From NCBI GenBank assembly GCA_036490515.1, contig DASXDU010000004.1:1-64000 (forward strand): a stretch of 64,000 nucleotides of DNA, written 5' to 3'. Within the stretch, counting starts at the first letter, position 1; the number at the start of each line of letters is the position of its first letter. The translations under genes and the position numbers were made by a program. This document shows positions 16,666 to 25,153 of the stretch, one piece after another. Below the pieces are notes generated by a model, which worked only from the letters and a program-made list of their open reading frames with translations, made no database searches and was not told where the DNA came from. Source of the DNA: Palsa-1150 sp036490515. GTDB taxonomy: Bacteria; Myxococcota_A; Polyangia; Polyangiales; Polyangiaceae.

Positions 16666-19089
16666 GTGCAATCGACCCATCCCGTCTCAGCCGCACCCGT
16701 CGACTCGATCCCCGGCCTCGAGGACGACGTCGAGGGGGCGCGCGTCGTGCGCGAGGAGCTGAAGCTCCTGGCCACGGTGCAGCGGGCGCTCGAGGCGAGC
16801 GCGGGCACGGACGTGTCGGCGGCGCGGGGCAGGGCGCTCGACGAGGAGCGGATGCTCGAGCTGCGCGACGACGTGGCCGTGGCCAAGCCCGAGGACCTGC
16901 CGGCCCTCTTCGAGCAGATGCACCACCTCGCGGCCCTGCGCGGGCAGCGCGGGCGCAGCATCAGCGGGACGGTCGACAGGGCGACCCCGTACTTCGGCCA
17001 CATGCGCCTCGAGGAGACGGTGCCGCCTCGGGAGCGGCGCGCGGGCGGGCCTCCGGTGCGCCGGCGGGACGTCCTCATCGGGGCGCGTTCGTACGTCGAC
17101 TCGGGGGAGGGGATCCGCATCGTCGACTGGCGGCACGCCCCGGTGAGCCGCCTCTACTACCGCTACGGCGAGGGCGACGACTACGAGGAGGAGCTCGGTG
17201 ACCGCATCATCGAGGGCTCGATGGTCGTGCGGCGCGGGGTGAGCATCGTCGGCGGTGAGCTCGTGCGCGTGTCGTCTCCACAGGGCGCGTACGTACGCGG
17301 CCGGGACGGGCGGTGGAAGACCATCGGCGTGAGCGCGGCGAAGCTCGAGACCGAGAAGCGCTGGGCTGCGCGCCACGGGGTCGCGCAGGGGGCGCGCCTC
17401 GGCGTGGGGGCCGACGGGCAGATCCGCCAGGACAAGCACCTGCCGGCCATCGCGGCGATGCTCGACGAGAAGCAGTTCGCGCTCATCGCGCGCGAGACGA
17501 GCGGCCTCGTGGCCATCCAGGGCAGCGCCGGCAGCGGCAAGACGACGGTGGGCCTCCATCGCGTGGCGTACCTGGCGTTCGCCGAGCCGCAGCGGTTCCG
17601 CCCGGAGAAGATGGTGGTCGTCGTCCCGAACGACGCGCTCATCCACTACGTGTCGCGGGTCCTGCCGTCGCTCGGCGTCGAGGGCGTGCCCGTGACGACG
17701 TTCGCGCGGTTCGCGGCGCGCCTCACGGCCCTGACGTTCCCCAAGCTGCCCACGAAGGCCAGCGAAGAGACCCCGCCCGTGGTGTCGCGCGCCAAGTCCC
17801 ACGCGGCCATGCTGCGGGCCATCGAGAGGCTCGCGGCGAGCGTCGACGAGGGGGTCGACCGGCGGCTGCGCGCGGCGATGGAGAAGTGGCCCGAGGGCGC
17901 GACCGTGGTCCGCGCGTGGGAGGCCACGGGCGGCGGCGCCGGGACGCCGCCGGACGCCCGGGTGTCGGTCCTCGCGGCGTGGATGGCGGGCAAGCGCCAG
18001 CTCGCGGGCGTGCCGCGCGGGGATGCGCTGCCGGGCGTGACGAAGGACGCGCTCCAGCAGCTCGGGGCGCAGCTCCGGCACGAGACGCGGGGCGTGACGG
18101 GGCTCTGGGACGAGATCCTGACGTCGCGCGAGCTCCTCGGGCAGACGTTCGAGGGGGTCGCCGGGTTCGGGCCGGGGCAGCTCGATCAGGTGCACGCGTG
18201 GTGCCTCCGGCAGGCGCGCCTGCGGGCGGACGGAGAACGCGACGGCGAGGAGCCGCGCATCGACGCCGAGGACCGGGCGCTGCTCCTGCGGTGCTGGCAG
18301 GTCCTGCGCGGGCCGCTCGTCGACGGCGAGGGGAAGGCGATCCGCTTCGCGCACGCGTTCGTCGACGAGGTGCAGGACGCGAGCCCGGTGGAGCTCCGCG
18401 TGCTGATGGAGCTGACGGGCAACGAGCGCTGCATCACGCTGGCGGGAGACGTCGCGCAGCGGATGCTCGACGAGGGCGACGACCGGGGGGAGTTCGACTG
18501 GAACGGGCTCCTCGACGGCCTCGGCGTGCCCCACACGACGATCGAGCCGCTCAAGGTGAGCTACCGGTCGACGGCGGAGATCACGGAGTTCGCGCGCTCG
18601 GTCCTCGGGCCGCTCGCGCACGACGAGGTGCCCGTGACCACGCGCCAGGGCCCGCCGGTGGAGCTCTTCTCGTTCGCGACGCCGGGCGAATCGGTGGCGT
18701 GGCTGGCCGACGTGCTGAAGCAGCTGGCCCGCGACGAGCCGGACGCGAACGTGGCGCTCGTGGCGCGGTTCCCCCAGCAGGCGGAGCTCTACTACGAGGG
18801 GCTCGAGCGGGCCGAGGTGCCGAACGTGCGGCGCGTGGCCAGGCAGGACTTCTCGTGGGACCCCGGCGTGGACGTGACGGACGTGCGCCAGACCAAGGGC
18901 CTCGAGTTCGACGAGGTGGTGCTGCTCGAGACGACCGCGGCGAGCTACCCGGCGACGCCGCAGGCACGGCACGCGCTCTACGTCGGGGCGACGCGCGCGT
19001 CGCACCAGCTCTGGTGCATCGCGAGCGACGAGGCCTCCAGGCTGGTGACGGCCGGCATCGGGGCCGCCGCCGCGGCGGAGTCGCGATGA
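16666..19089 (+). CDS. HelD-like UvrD-family helicase
   Basis: An 807-residue superfamily 1 helicase most like HelD, the ATPase that frees stalled RNA polymerase from nucleic acid in Gram-positives; related helicase IV proteins act on DNA. Domains: an N-terminal helical region (1-95), a HelD-type segment with ATPYFGHMRLEE and IVDWRHAPVSRLYYRY (about 105-170), motif I GSAGSGKT at 286-293, motif II VDEVQDASP near 566, motif III-like ITLAGDVAQRM, and a C-terminal ATPase part with VTDVRQTKGLEFDEVVLLE and ALYVGATRASHQLW. Starts at GTG with a promoter just upstream. Its stop overlaps the next gene's ATG. Confidence 0.8.
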   Translation: MQSTHPVSAAPVDSIPGLEDDVEGARVVREELKLLATVQRALEASAGTDVSAARGRALDEERMLELRDDVAVAKPEDLPALFEQMHHLAALRGQRGRSISGTVDRATPYFGHMRLEETVPPRERRAGGPPVRRRDVLIGARSYVDSGEGIRIVDWRHAPVSRLYYRYGEGDDYEEELGDRIIEGSMVVRRGVSIVGGELVRVSSPQGAYVRGRDGRWKTIGVSAAKLETEKRWAARHGVAQGARLGVGADGQIRQDKHLPAIAAMLDEKQFALIARETSGLVAIQGSAGSGKTTVGLHRVAYLAFAEPQRFRPEKMVVVVPNDALIHYVSRVLPSLGVEGVPVTTFARFAARLTALTFPKLPTKASEETPPVVSRAKSHAAMLRAIERLAASVDEGVDRRLRAAMEKWPEGATVVRAWEATGGGAGTPPDARVSVLAAWMAGKRQLAGVPRGDALPGVTKDALQQLGAQLRHETRGVTGLWDEILTSRELLGQTFEGVAGFGPGQLDQVHAWCLRQARLRADGERDGEEPRIDAEDRALLLRCWQVLRGPLVDGEGKAIRFAHAFVDEVQDASPVELRVLMELTGNERCITLAGDVAQRMLDEGDDRGEFDWNGLLDGLGVPHTTIEPLKVSYRSTAEITEFARSVLGPLAHDEVPVTTRQGPPVELFSFATPGESVAWLADVLKQLARDEPDANVALVARFPQQAELYYEGLERAEVPNVRRVARQDFSWDPGVDVTDVRQTKGLEFDEVVLLETTAASYPATPQARHALYVGATRASHQLWCIASDEASRLVTAGIGAAAAAESR

Positions 19090-19538
19090 CGGCCGCCGGC
19101 TCGCGGTTGGCCGTCCTGGTGGGCCTGGGGCTGGCCGTGAGCCTCGTCCTCGTCGCCGGGGCACGCGCGGTCCACGCCGGCGGGCCGGGTCCCGCGGACG
19201 GGCCTGCACCCGCGGGGTCGACACGCTGCTCGACGGGCACGGCCACGACGACGTTCGTCGCCCAGTACGACAACGGCTCGATGGCCGGGACGCTCACCGT
19301 GAACGGCGCTGCCGGGACCCGGCGGTTCACGATCAAGGCAGTGCCGTCGGCGGCCACGTACAACTTGCAGTTCCAGGGCTACGGGACCGGCGACAAGAAG
19401 CCCGCGTCCGAGACGTTCACCAAGGGCAAGACCACGCTCGCGCGCCTCGTCGCGTACGGCGACGTGAGCCACCTGTTCTTCGACGTCGACTACAAGCCGT
19501 CGGTGCCCGCGCCGCTCGACGGCTTCGTCTGCCAGTGA
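19086..19538 (+). CDS. Secreted hypothetical protein coupled to helD
   Basis: A 150-residue protein starting at the ATGA overlap with the helicase gene. It has a signal peptide (LAVLVGLGLAVSLVLVAGARAVHA, about 8-31) and a small beta-rich domain (SMAGTLTVNGAAGTRRFTIK) with two cysteines, at about residues 48 and 149, that could close one disulfide. Exported to periplasm or outside. Coupling to a helicase gene is odd and may be only positional. Function unknown. Confidence 0.55.
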   Translation: MTAAGSRLAVLVGLGLAVSLVLVAGARAVHAGGPGPADGPAPAGSTRCSTGTATTTFVAQYDNGSMAGTLTVNGAAGTRRFTIKAVPSAATYNLQFQGYGTGDKKPASETFTKGKTTLARLVAYGDVSHLFFDVDYKPSVPAPLDGFVCQ

Positions 19539-19564
19539 GCCGGGGCGACCCGCCGGCGAGCTCC

Positions 19565-19586
19565 GGGGATCCCCCCTGCGATCCCC
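19565..19586. terminator. Stem-loop between convergent operons
   Basis: GGGGATC and GATCCCC with an 8-nt loop lie between the stop at 19538 and the minus-strand stop at 19628. Placement suits a shared bidirectional terminator; no U-tract on either side. Confidence 0.4.
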
Positions 19587-19627
19587 CTCCGACGACACAT
19601 AATGCCCCTTAGCCGCCCGACATCGAC

Positions 19628-20932
19628 CTACAGGGGGGCGTCGACCTGGAGCCCGAGGAGCGTGCCGGCGTTCGTCATCATGTAGGCCCGGTTTCCAAAC
19701 GCGGCGGGCGTCTGCGAGAAGCCGCTCCCGAGGTCGATCCCGTCGATGGGCCGGCCGTTGCGCGGCGAAAGCAGGAACGCGCCGTACTGGGTGGTGCCGA
19801 CCAGGAGCGCGCCCGCGACGGGGGCCGCCGCCGTGATGCCGCCCTCGGGCACCGGCACCCGCCACACCATCTGGCCGGTGGTCGGGTCGAGCCCCCAGAG
19901 CCCGGTGACGCCGCTCGACGCGATGAGGAGATCGCGCCGCGGGACCGGCGGCCCCCCCGGCACGAACTCGGGGCTCCCGGGCAGTGGCAGGTGCGTGCGT
20001 TCGCTCCAGAGCTGGAGCTCCGTCACGCCGCGGGCCTTCTCGTTCTTCCAGACGGGCGCGCCGCGCTCCTCGTCGAGGGCGTAGATGCCGCCGGCGTAGC
20101 TCGCGACGAAGACGACCCTGCCGAGCTGGCCCAGGTCGGCCGGCACGGGGGTGGTGTCCACGTCGAGGTAGCGGAGCGCCTCCGCTCCCTGCGTCTGCTC
20201 CGCCTCGGCCGAGAGGTCCACCGGGGTCCACCGCTCGCTGCCGTCGCGCGCGTCGTAGGCCCCCACGTGCCCGTCCGAGAACGCGAAGAACACCATGCCC
20301 GAGTCGTACGCAGGCCCGGCGTATCCGCTCACCTCCATGCCGAGGGCGGAGGTGCGGTGCACGTGCCAGAGCCGCTTGCCGGTCCGTCGCTCCACCGCGA
20401 ACAGGTTGTCGGACCCGTTGGCGAAGTAGATCTTCTCGCCGTCGATCACGGGGCGGCGGCCGATCTCGGCGCCGCTGTCGAAGCGCCAGATGAGCTTCCC
20501 GTCGGAGGCATGCACCGCGTAGAGCGCGCCGTCGTTCGAACCGAAGTACACGGCGTCGAGCTCCGCGTCGTAGTACGGCTCGCACTGGACGGCGTTGAGG
20601 GTCTCGAAGCGCCAGATGGTGCTCCCGTCGTGGGCCCGCAGCGCGTAGAGCCCGTGGTCGCTCGACCCGACGAAGACGCGGTCGCTCGCGGGGTCGATCT
20701 CGGCGCGCCCCCGCTCGTAGGGCTCGCCCGCGCTGCGCGACGACGCCGTGAGCTCCCGCGAGAAGAGGACGTGGAGCGCCCCGTTGGGCCGGTGGAACCA
20801 GAGCGGCTTGTCGGGGTTGTTGCCGTCGTCGGCCGTCTCGAGCGTCGCGCAGCCGGCCAGGCCGCCGAGCGCGCAGAGCGTGACGGTCCACGCGAACGAC
20901 GCGTACCCCCTGCGGGCCGTGCAGGCGTTCAC
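19628..20932 (-). CDS. bamB: BamB-like beta-propeller lipoprotein
   Basis: A 434-residue lipoprotein with signal WTVTLCALGGLAGC and lipobox Cys at residue 28. The rest is PQQ-type beta-propeller repeats: DHGLYALRAHDGSTIWRFE, DGALYAVHASDGKLIWRF, DNLFAVERRTGKRLWHV, GHVGAYDARDGSERW, GGIYALDEERGAPVWKN and GLWGLDPTTGQMVWRV, each with the (L/Y)xAL...G...W signature. BamB is the scaffold subunit of the outer-membrane beta-barrel assembly machine. Its GTG overlaps the stop of a YfgM-like gene, the same neighbour pair as in enterobacteria (yfgM-bamB), and bamD lies 7.5 kb away. A generic quinoprotein-like propeller is the alternative. Confidence 0.7.
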   Translation of the reverse strand: MNACTARRGYASFAWTVTLCALGGLAGCATLETADDGNNPDKPLWFHRPNGALHVLFSRELTASSRSAGEPYERGRAEIDPASDRVFVGSSDHGLYALRAHDGSTIWRFETLNAVQCEPYYDAELDAVYFGSNDGALYAVHASDGKLIWRFDSGAEIGRRPVIDGEKIYFANGSDNLFAVERRTGKRLWHVHRTSALGMEVSGYAGPAYDSGMVFFAFSDGHVGAYDARDGSERWTPVDLSAEAEQTQGAEALRYLDVDTTPVPADLGQLGRVVFVASYAGGIYALDEERGAPVWKNEKARGVTELQLWSERTHLPLPGSPEFVPGGPPVPRRDLLIASSGVTGLWGLDPTTGQMVWRVPVPEGGITAAAPVAGALLVGTTQYGAFLLSPRNGRPIDGIDLGSGFSQTPAAFGNRAYMMTNAGTLLGLQVDAPL

Positions 20933-22233
20933 TGCGGTGGGCTCGCGGGGCCGTTCGGCAGCTTGCCCTGCTGCTGGAGCTGCCGGAGGAGCTCCTGGAT
21001 CTTCGGATCGTTCATGTCGAGGCCGCCCGGCCCGTTGCCCTTCGGGGGCGCCTTCGGGGGCAGCGCCGTCGGATCGAGCTCGCGCAGGCGGTCCTCGATG
21101 ACCGTCTCCAGGTACGGGAACGGGTGGGTCTCGCCGGGCTCCGCCACGCGCTTGTAGGCATCCTTCAGCAGCTCGACCGCCTTGGGCTTGTCGCCCTTGG
21201 CCGCCTCGACGCGCGCCTGGTGGTAGAGCGCGAGCTCCTTGAAGCCCTTCATGTCCACCTGCTCGAGCAGCTTGAACGCGGCGAGCGCCGCATCGAGGTG
21301 GGCGTCCTTCGAGCCCGCGTCCGTCTGCGCGAGGAGCTCGGCGGCGAAGCCCGTCCCCTCGATCGCCCGGCCGCGCACCTCGGCGTCCGCCTGCGCGAGG
21401 GCCGAGCCCTTCACCTCCTCGTAGGCGGCGGCCGCGCCCTTCCCGTCGCTCTTGTCGAGCAAGAGACTCGCCTCGGCGAGGCGTGCCAGCGTCGCCGCCC
21501 CCGTGCCCGAGTACTTCGACTCGACGTCCCGGTACTTGGCCAGGGCGGCGTCGCGGCGAGCATCCACCGTCTTGTAGGTCGGGTAGAGCGGAAGCGACGT
21601 GCGCGCCTCCGTCTCCGGGTCCTCGTCGTCCTTGTCGGAGATGTGGCCGCGCTCGGCCGCGTAGGCCTGCGAGAGCAGCGCCGAAGCGTCCGCGTCGTGC
21701 TTGCCCTGCCAGTAGAAGTAGCCGACCGCTCCGAGGGCTCCCAGCACGGCCACCGCGACGAGGCCGCCGAACAGCTGCGCGTGCTGCTTGATCCACTCCG
21801 ACAGCTGGAGCGTCCGGTCGATCAGCGGGTCCGTGTCCGGGCCCACCGCGTCGGCCAGGGCCGACGGGCGCTTGACCTTCACTTCGCCGATCTTCGCGAG
21901 CCGCTTGGACGCGGCGGCCTCGAGCCCGCGCTTGCCCTTCTTGCCCTTCTTCCGCTCGTGGAGCTTCTTCTCCTCCTCGCGGGCGATGCGGTCGATCTCG
22001 GACTCCTCGCCCATCGAGGCGATGCGCTCGGCGATGGCCCCCGGGTTGAACTTGTCCCCGGCGTCGACCTTTTCGTCCTCTGCCTCGGCCTTCTCCCCGC
22101 CTTCGGCTGCGTCGCCGGTCGCGGGCTCGTCCGCCGGCGCGTGCGCGTCGGCCTCGGGCGTCGGGTCGTCCTTCGTCTTCTCGTCGTCGGGCAAGGGGGG
22201 TCTCCTCGAGTTCGGCGAGACTATGTGCGACAT
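20929..22233 (-). CDS. YfgM-like membrane-anchored TPR protein
   Basis: A 434-residue protein: long acidic and charged cytoplasmic N-terminus (1-145, with KKLHERKKGKKGKRG), one membrane segment (about 154-175, LFGGLVAVAVLGALGAVGYF), and a periplasmic helical domain of TPR-like repeats (ALAKYRDVESKYSGTGAATL, AALAAFKLLEQVDMKGFKEL) plus a Gln/Pro-rich end. YfgM in E. coli (about 206 residues) is a translocon-associated periplasmic chaperone factor encoded directly before bamB; the same order is seen here. The extra N-terminal extension is not in the E. coli protein. Confidence 0.6.
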   Translation of the reverse strand: MSHIVSPNSRRPPLPDDEKTKDDPTPEADAHAPADEPATGDAAEGGEKAEAEDEKVDAGDKFNPGAIAERIASMGEESEIDRIAREEEKKLHERKKGKKGKRGLEAAASKRLAKIGEVKVKRPSALADAVGPDTDPLIDRTLQLSEWIKQHAQLFGGLVAVAVLGALGAVGYFYWQGKHDADASALLSQAYAAERGHISDKDDEDPETEARTSLPLYPTYKTVDARRDAALAKYRDVESKYSGTGAATLARLAEASLLLDKSDGKGAAAAYEEVKGSALAQADAEVRGRAIEGTGFAAELLAQTDAGSKDAHLDAALAAFKLLEQVDMKGFKELALYHQARVEAAKGDKPKAVELLKDAYKRVAEPGETHPFPYLETVIEDRLRELDPTALPPKAPPKGNGPGGLDMNDPKIQELLRQLQQQGKLPNGPASPPQ

Positions 22234-22246
22234 CCCGGGGTTTCAA

Positions 22247-25153
22247 TCAAGTCGGGCCGGTCGGGACCAGCCAGAAAGCCGCCACACCCCCGCTCGAGGC
22301 GTGCACCTCGACGCGTGCTCGCGGCTGCAGCCGGGCTCCGGCGTCCTGCCCGGGCGGACCGGGCACGTCGGCGATCCGGATCGCCTGCCCCGCCCCGTCG
22401 GGCGCCCACGCCGTCACCGGGTCGCCGTCCATCCTGGCCGCGACGGCCGCGGACGGGTCGGAGAGCATCACCACGAGCCGGGACGGCCCCGCGGAAGCCG
22501 CCAGGGTGGCGGCCGCGTCGGCGGGCGGCGCGCTTGCCGCCGCGGGCACCCAGTCGGCGGCTCGAAGGGCGAGGAGCGCCCTCGCCTCGCGCGGACGCGT
22601 CGTCACGTACGGCTCCGAGGCGAGCAGCTCCCGCAAGGGCCCGCGCGCGCGGTCGTCGCCCAGGGCGCCCAGCGCGTCGGCGACGTAGGGACGGGCGCGC
22701 ACGTCGGCGAGCGCCGCGAGGAGCGACGGGACGGCCGAGCGGCAGCGCGCGCGCGCGGTCGCTGCGAGGAGGTCCTCGGCGGCGGGCAGCTCGATCGTCA
22801 GCCGCGGGGGTTCCCCCTCCGCCTTCCCCTGCCCCGGCGGCGGCAGGACGTCGCTCCACCACGCGGCCAGCTCGTCGCATGCCCTCGCGTCTCCTCGTTC
22901 GCCGAGCGCGAGCGCCGCGCGCCGCCTCCAGTCCCGCGAAGGGTCCTCGAGCAGCGGCCTCACGGACGCCGGCAACGCTTCGTCCGGGATGCGCCCGAGC
23001 GCGAGCGCGGCCCACCGCCGGACTTCGTCGTCCTCGTCACGTGCCACCGCCCGCCGCAGCTGGGGCGCGGTCGACGGCGCGTGCAGGCCGAAGCAGACCT
23101 CGGCCGCCTTGCGGCGGATGACGACGTTCGCGTCGTCGAGGAGCGCTGCCACGTCGAGCGCCGCCTCCGCGTCGCCCTGCATCCCGCGACGCAGCGCCTC
23201 GGGCCAGGCCGGCCCCCCTGCCCCCTCGAAGCGCCCGTGGTCGCGCTCGACCGCGCGGAGCTCCCCCCGCATCGCGTCGAACCGCGCGGGCTCGCTGCGC
23301 GCGAGGTCCTTTCGCTCCGTCGGATCGTCCTTCGGCCGGTAGAGCGCGCAGGCCGAGGCCCGTCGCTCGCACACGAGCCGGTCGGGCCCCTCCGCGACGA
23401 GCGCGTAGTCGTCGGTCTCGGCGAACGCGAAGCCTGCGTCGAGCGCTCCGGGCTCCCCACGCAGCACCGGCCCGAGGTCCCGCCCCCGCAGCCGCGCGGG
23501 CCGCGGGATGCCGAGCGCCGAGAGCACGGTCGGCAGCAGATCGATCGTCTGCACCACCGTGTCGACGTGCGCGCCGGCTCGCACGCCGGGCCCCGCCACC
23601 ACGAGCGGGACGCGCACCTGCTCCTCGTAGACCGTCGTGCCGTGGTACCGCCCGCCGTGGTCGCCGAACTCCTCGCCGTGGTCGGCCGTGACGATGACCG
23701 CGGCGCCCGGCCGTCGCGCCCGCACCAGGCGCACGACGCGATCGATCCCGTCGTCGGCCGTCGCCACCTCGCTGTCGTACGCGTCCTCGTCCGCGGAGCG
23801 GCCCCCCGCGAACGGGTGCTCCGCGTGCATCACGTACGGCTCGTGCGGCTCGAAGAAGTGCACCCAGAGAAAGAGCGGCGTCCCCGCAGGCGCCCCGTCG
23901 AGGTACCCGGCGATCTGTTGCTCGCGCAGGACCGGATCGGCAAACTCCACCTTGGCGTACTCGAAGCCGAGCGTCTCGCGCTCGAACCGCGGGAAGCGCT
24001 CCTCGTCGATGAAGAAGACGGCCGGAGGGTAGAACGCGGCCGTGCGCCAGCCGTAGCGGCGGAGGTCCTGCGCCCACGTCTCGGAGTCCTCGCCGAGGCC
24101 GAGCGCCAGGAGCGGCCGGAGGTACTTGCCGGTCATCATCGACGTGATCGAGTACGACGTGTGCGGCGTCGGGCAGTACGCGTCCTCGAAGAGCGTGCCC
24201 TCGCGGGCCAGCGCGTCGAGGTTCGGTGTCGTCGCGCGCGCGTAGCCGTAGGCGCCCACGTGGTCGGCGCGGAGGGCGTCGACGGTGACGAGCACGACGT
24301 CGTGGCCAGCCCAGTCGAGCGCTTGGGCGATCTCGCCGCGCACCACCGACGGCGCGCCGGGCGGGAGCTCCGCCGGCTCGGGGTGCAGGGCTTCGACCAG
24401 GACGACGACGCGGCCGAGTACGGGGGCGTGCTCGACGAGGACGATGCGAAGGTTGCTGAGGCGCTCGAGGGCTCGCACGGCGTGCGGCGCGAACGCGAAC
24501 GCGCCGACGACCGCGACCGCCACGACTGCCACGGCCGCGCGCGCCGCCCACCGCGGCCCCTCCCACGCGAGACGCACGCCTATGCCTGCGACGCCGGCCC
24601 CCGAGAGGAAAGCCACGAAGAGGGCCGCGTGGAACGCCGGGTAGAGGCGCGGGAGCACGCCTGCGTCGGCCACCCACGCGAGCGCGGCTACCACCATGCC
24701 GGCGAGGGCCAGGGCAACGGGTCGCGACGCGAGGCGGGCAAACCGGGGCACGAGGAGCGCGCCCACGGCGAGGCCCGCCAGCGCGAGGACGCCGCAGAAC
24801 GACGCGCGTACGGCGACGTTCGCGAAGTGACGGCCCGTCGACACCCCGAGCCCCAGCGCGCACCCCGCGAGAGCGCCGAGCGCCGCGAGCGCCCGCCGGG
24901 CGAGGCGCGATCCGGTGCCCGCGTGGAGCGCGACCCGCCACCACCCCGCGAGGACGACGGACGCCGGCACGAGCGCCGCCACCGCGAGCGGAACGGCGAC
25001 GCGTCGCACCTGCGCCATCTCCCAGGCGGCCGAGAACTCGCGGCCCCACAAGAGGACGACGAGCATCGACTCCACGAGCACCGCGATCGCCCAGGCCCCG
25101 GCGATCGCGACCACGTCTTGCCACGCTCCGGCGAGCGTCCGGCGGGACGTCAT
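22247..25153 (-). CDS. Membrane-anchored sulfatase-fold hydrolase with HEAT repeats
   Basis: A 968-residue protein. Residues 1-225 hold about seven hydrophobic segments. Residues 270-610 are an alkaline phosphatase/sulfatase-fold domain: metal ligands in VLVTVDALRADHVGAYGY and IVTADHGEEFGDHGG, substrate-side motif TTPNLDALAREGTLFEDAYC. Where classic sulfatases have CxPxR, this has CPTPHTSYS, so the arginine is replaced and Thr or Ser may be the nucleophile, as in LtaS/EptA-type transferases. Residues 650-850 are HEAT-like helical repeats (DEDDEVRRWAALALGRIPDE). It overlaps recG by 4 bases. Likely acts on an envelope or extracellular ester; substrate unknown. Confidence 0.7.
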   Translation of the reverse strand: MTSRRTLAGAWQDVVAIAGAWAIAVLVESMLVVLLWGREFSAAWEMAQVRRVAVPLAVAALVPASVVLAGWWRVALHAGTGSRLARRALAALGALAGCALGLGVSTGRHFANVAVRASFCGVLALAGLAVGALLVPRFARLASRPVALALAGMVVAALAWVADAGVLPRLYPAFHAALFVAFLSGAGVAGIGVRLAWEGPRWAARAAVAVVAVAVVGAFAFAPHAVRALERLSNLRIVLVEHAPVLGRVVVLVEALHPEPAELPPGAPSVVRGEIAQALDWAGHDVVLVTVDALRADHVGAYGYARATTPNLDALAREGTLFEDAYCPTPHTSYSITSMMTGKYLRPLLALGLGEDSETWAQDLRRYGWRTAAFYPPAVFFIDEERFPRFERETLGFEYAKVEFADPVLREQQIAGYLDGAPAGTPLFLWVHFFEPHEPYVMHAEHPFAGGRSADEDAYDSEVATADDGIDRVVRLVRARRPGAAVIVTADHGEEFGDHGGRYHGTTVYEEQVRVPLVVAGPGVRAGAHVDTVVQTIDLLPTVLSALGIPRPARLRGRDLGPVLRGEPGALDAGFAFAETDDYALVAEGPDRLVCERRASACALYRPKDDPTERKDLARSEPARFDAMRGELRAVERDHGRFEGAGGPAWPEALRRGMQGDAEAALDVAALLDDANVVIRRKAAEVCFGLHAPSTAPQLRRAVARDEDDEVRRWAALALGRIPDEALPASVRPLLEDPSRDWRRRAALALGERGDARACDELAAWWSDVLPPPGQGKAEGEPPRLTIELPAAEDLLAATARARCRSAVPSLLAALADVRARPYVADALGALGDDRARGPLRELLASEPYVTTRPREARALLALRAADWVPAAASAPPADAAATLAASAGPSRLVVMLSDPSAAVAARMDGDPVTAWAPDGAGQAIRIADVPGPPGQDAGARLQPRARVEVHASSGGVAAFWLVPTGPT

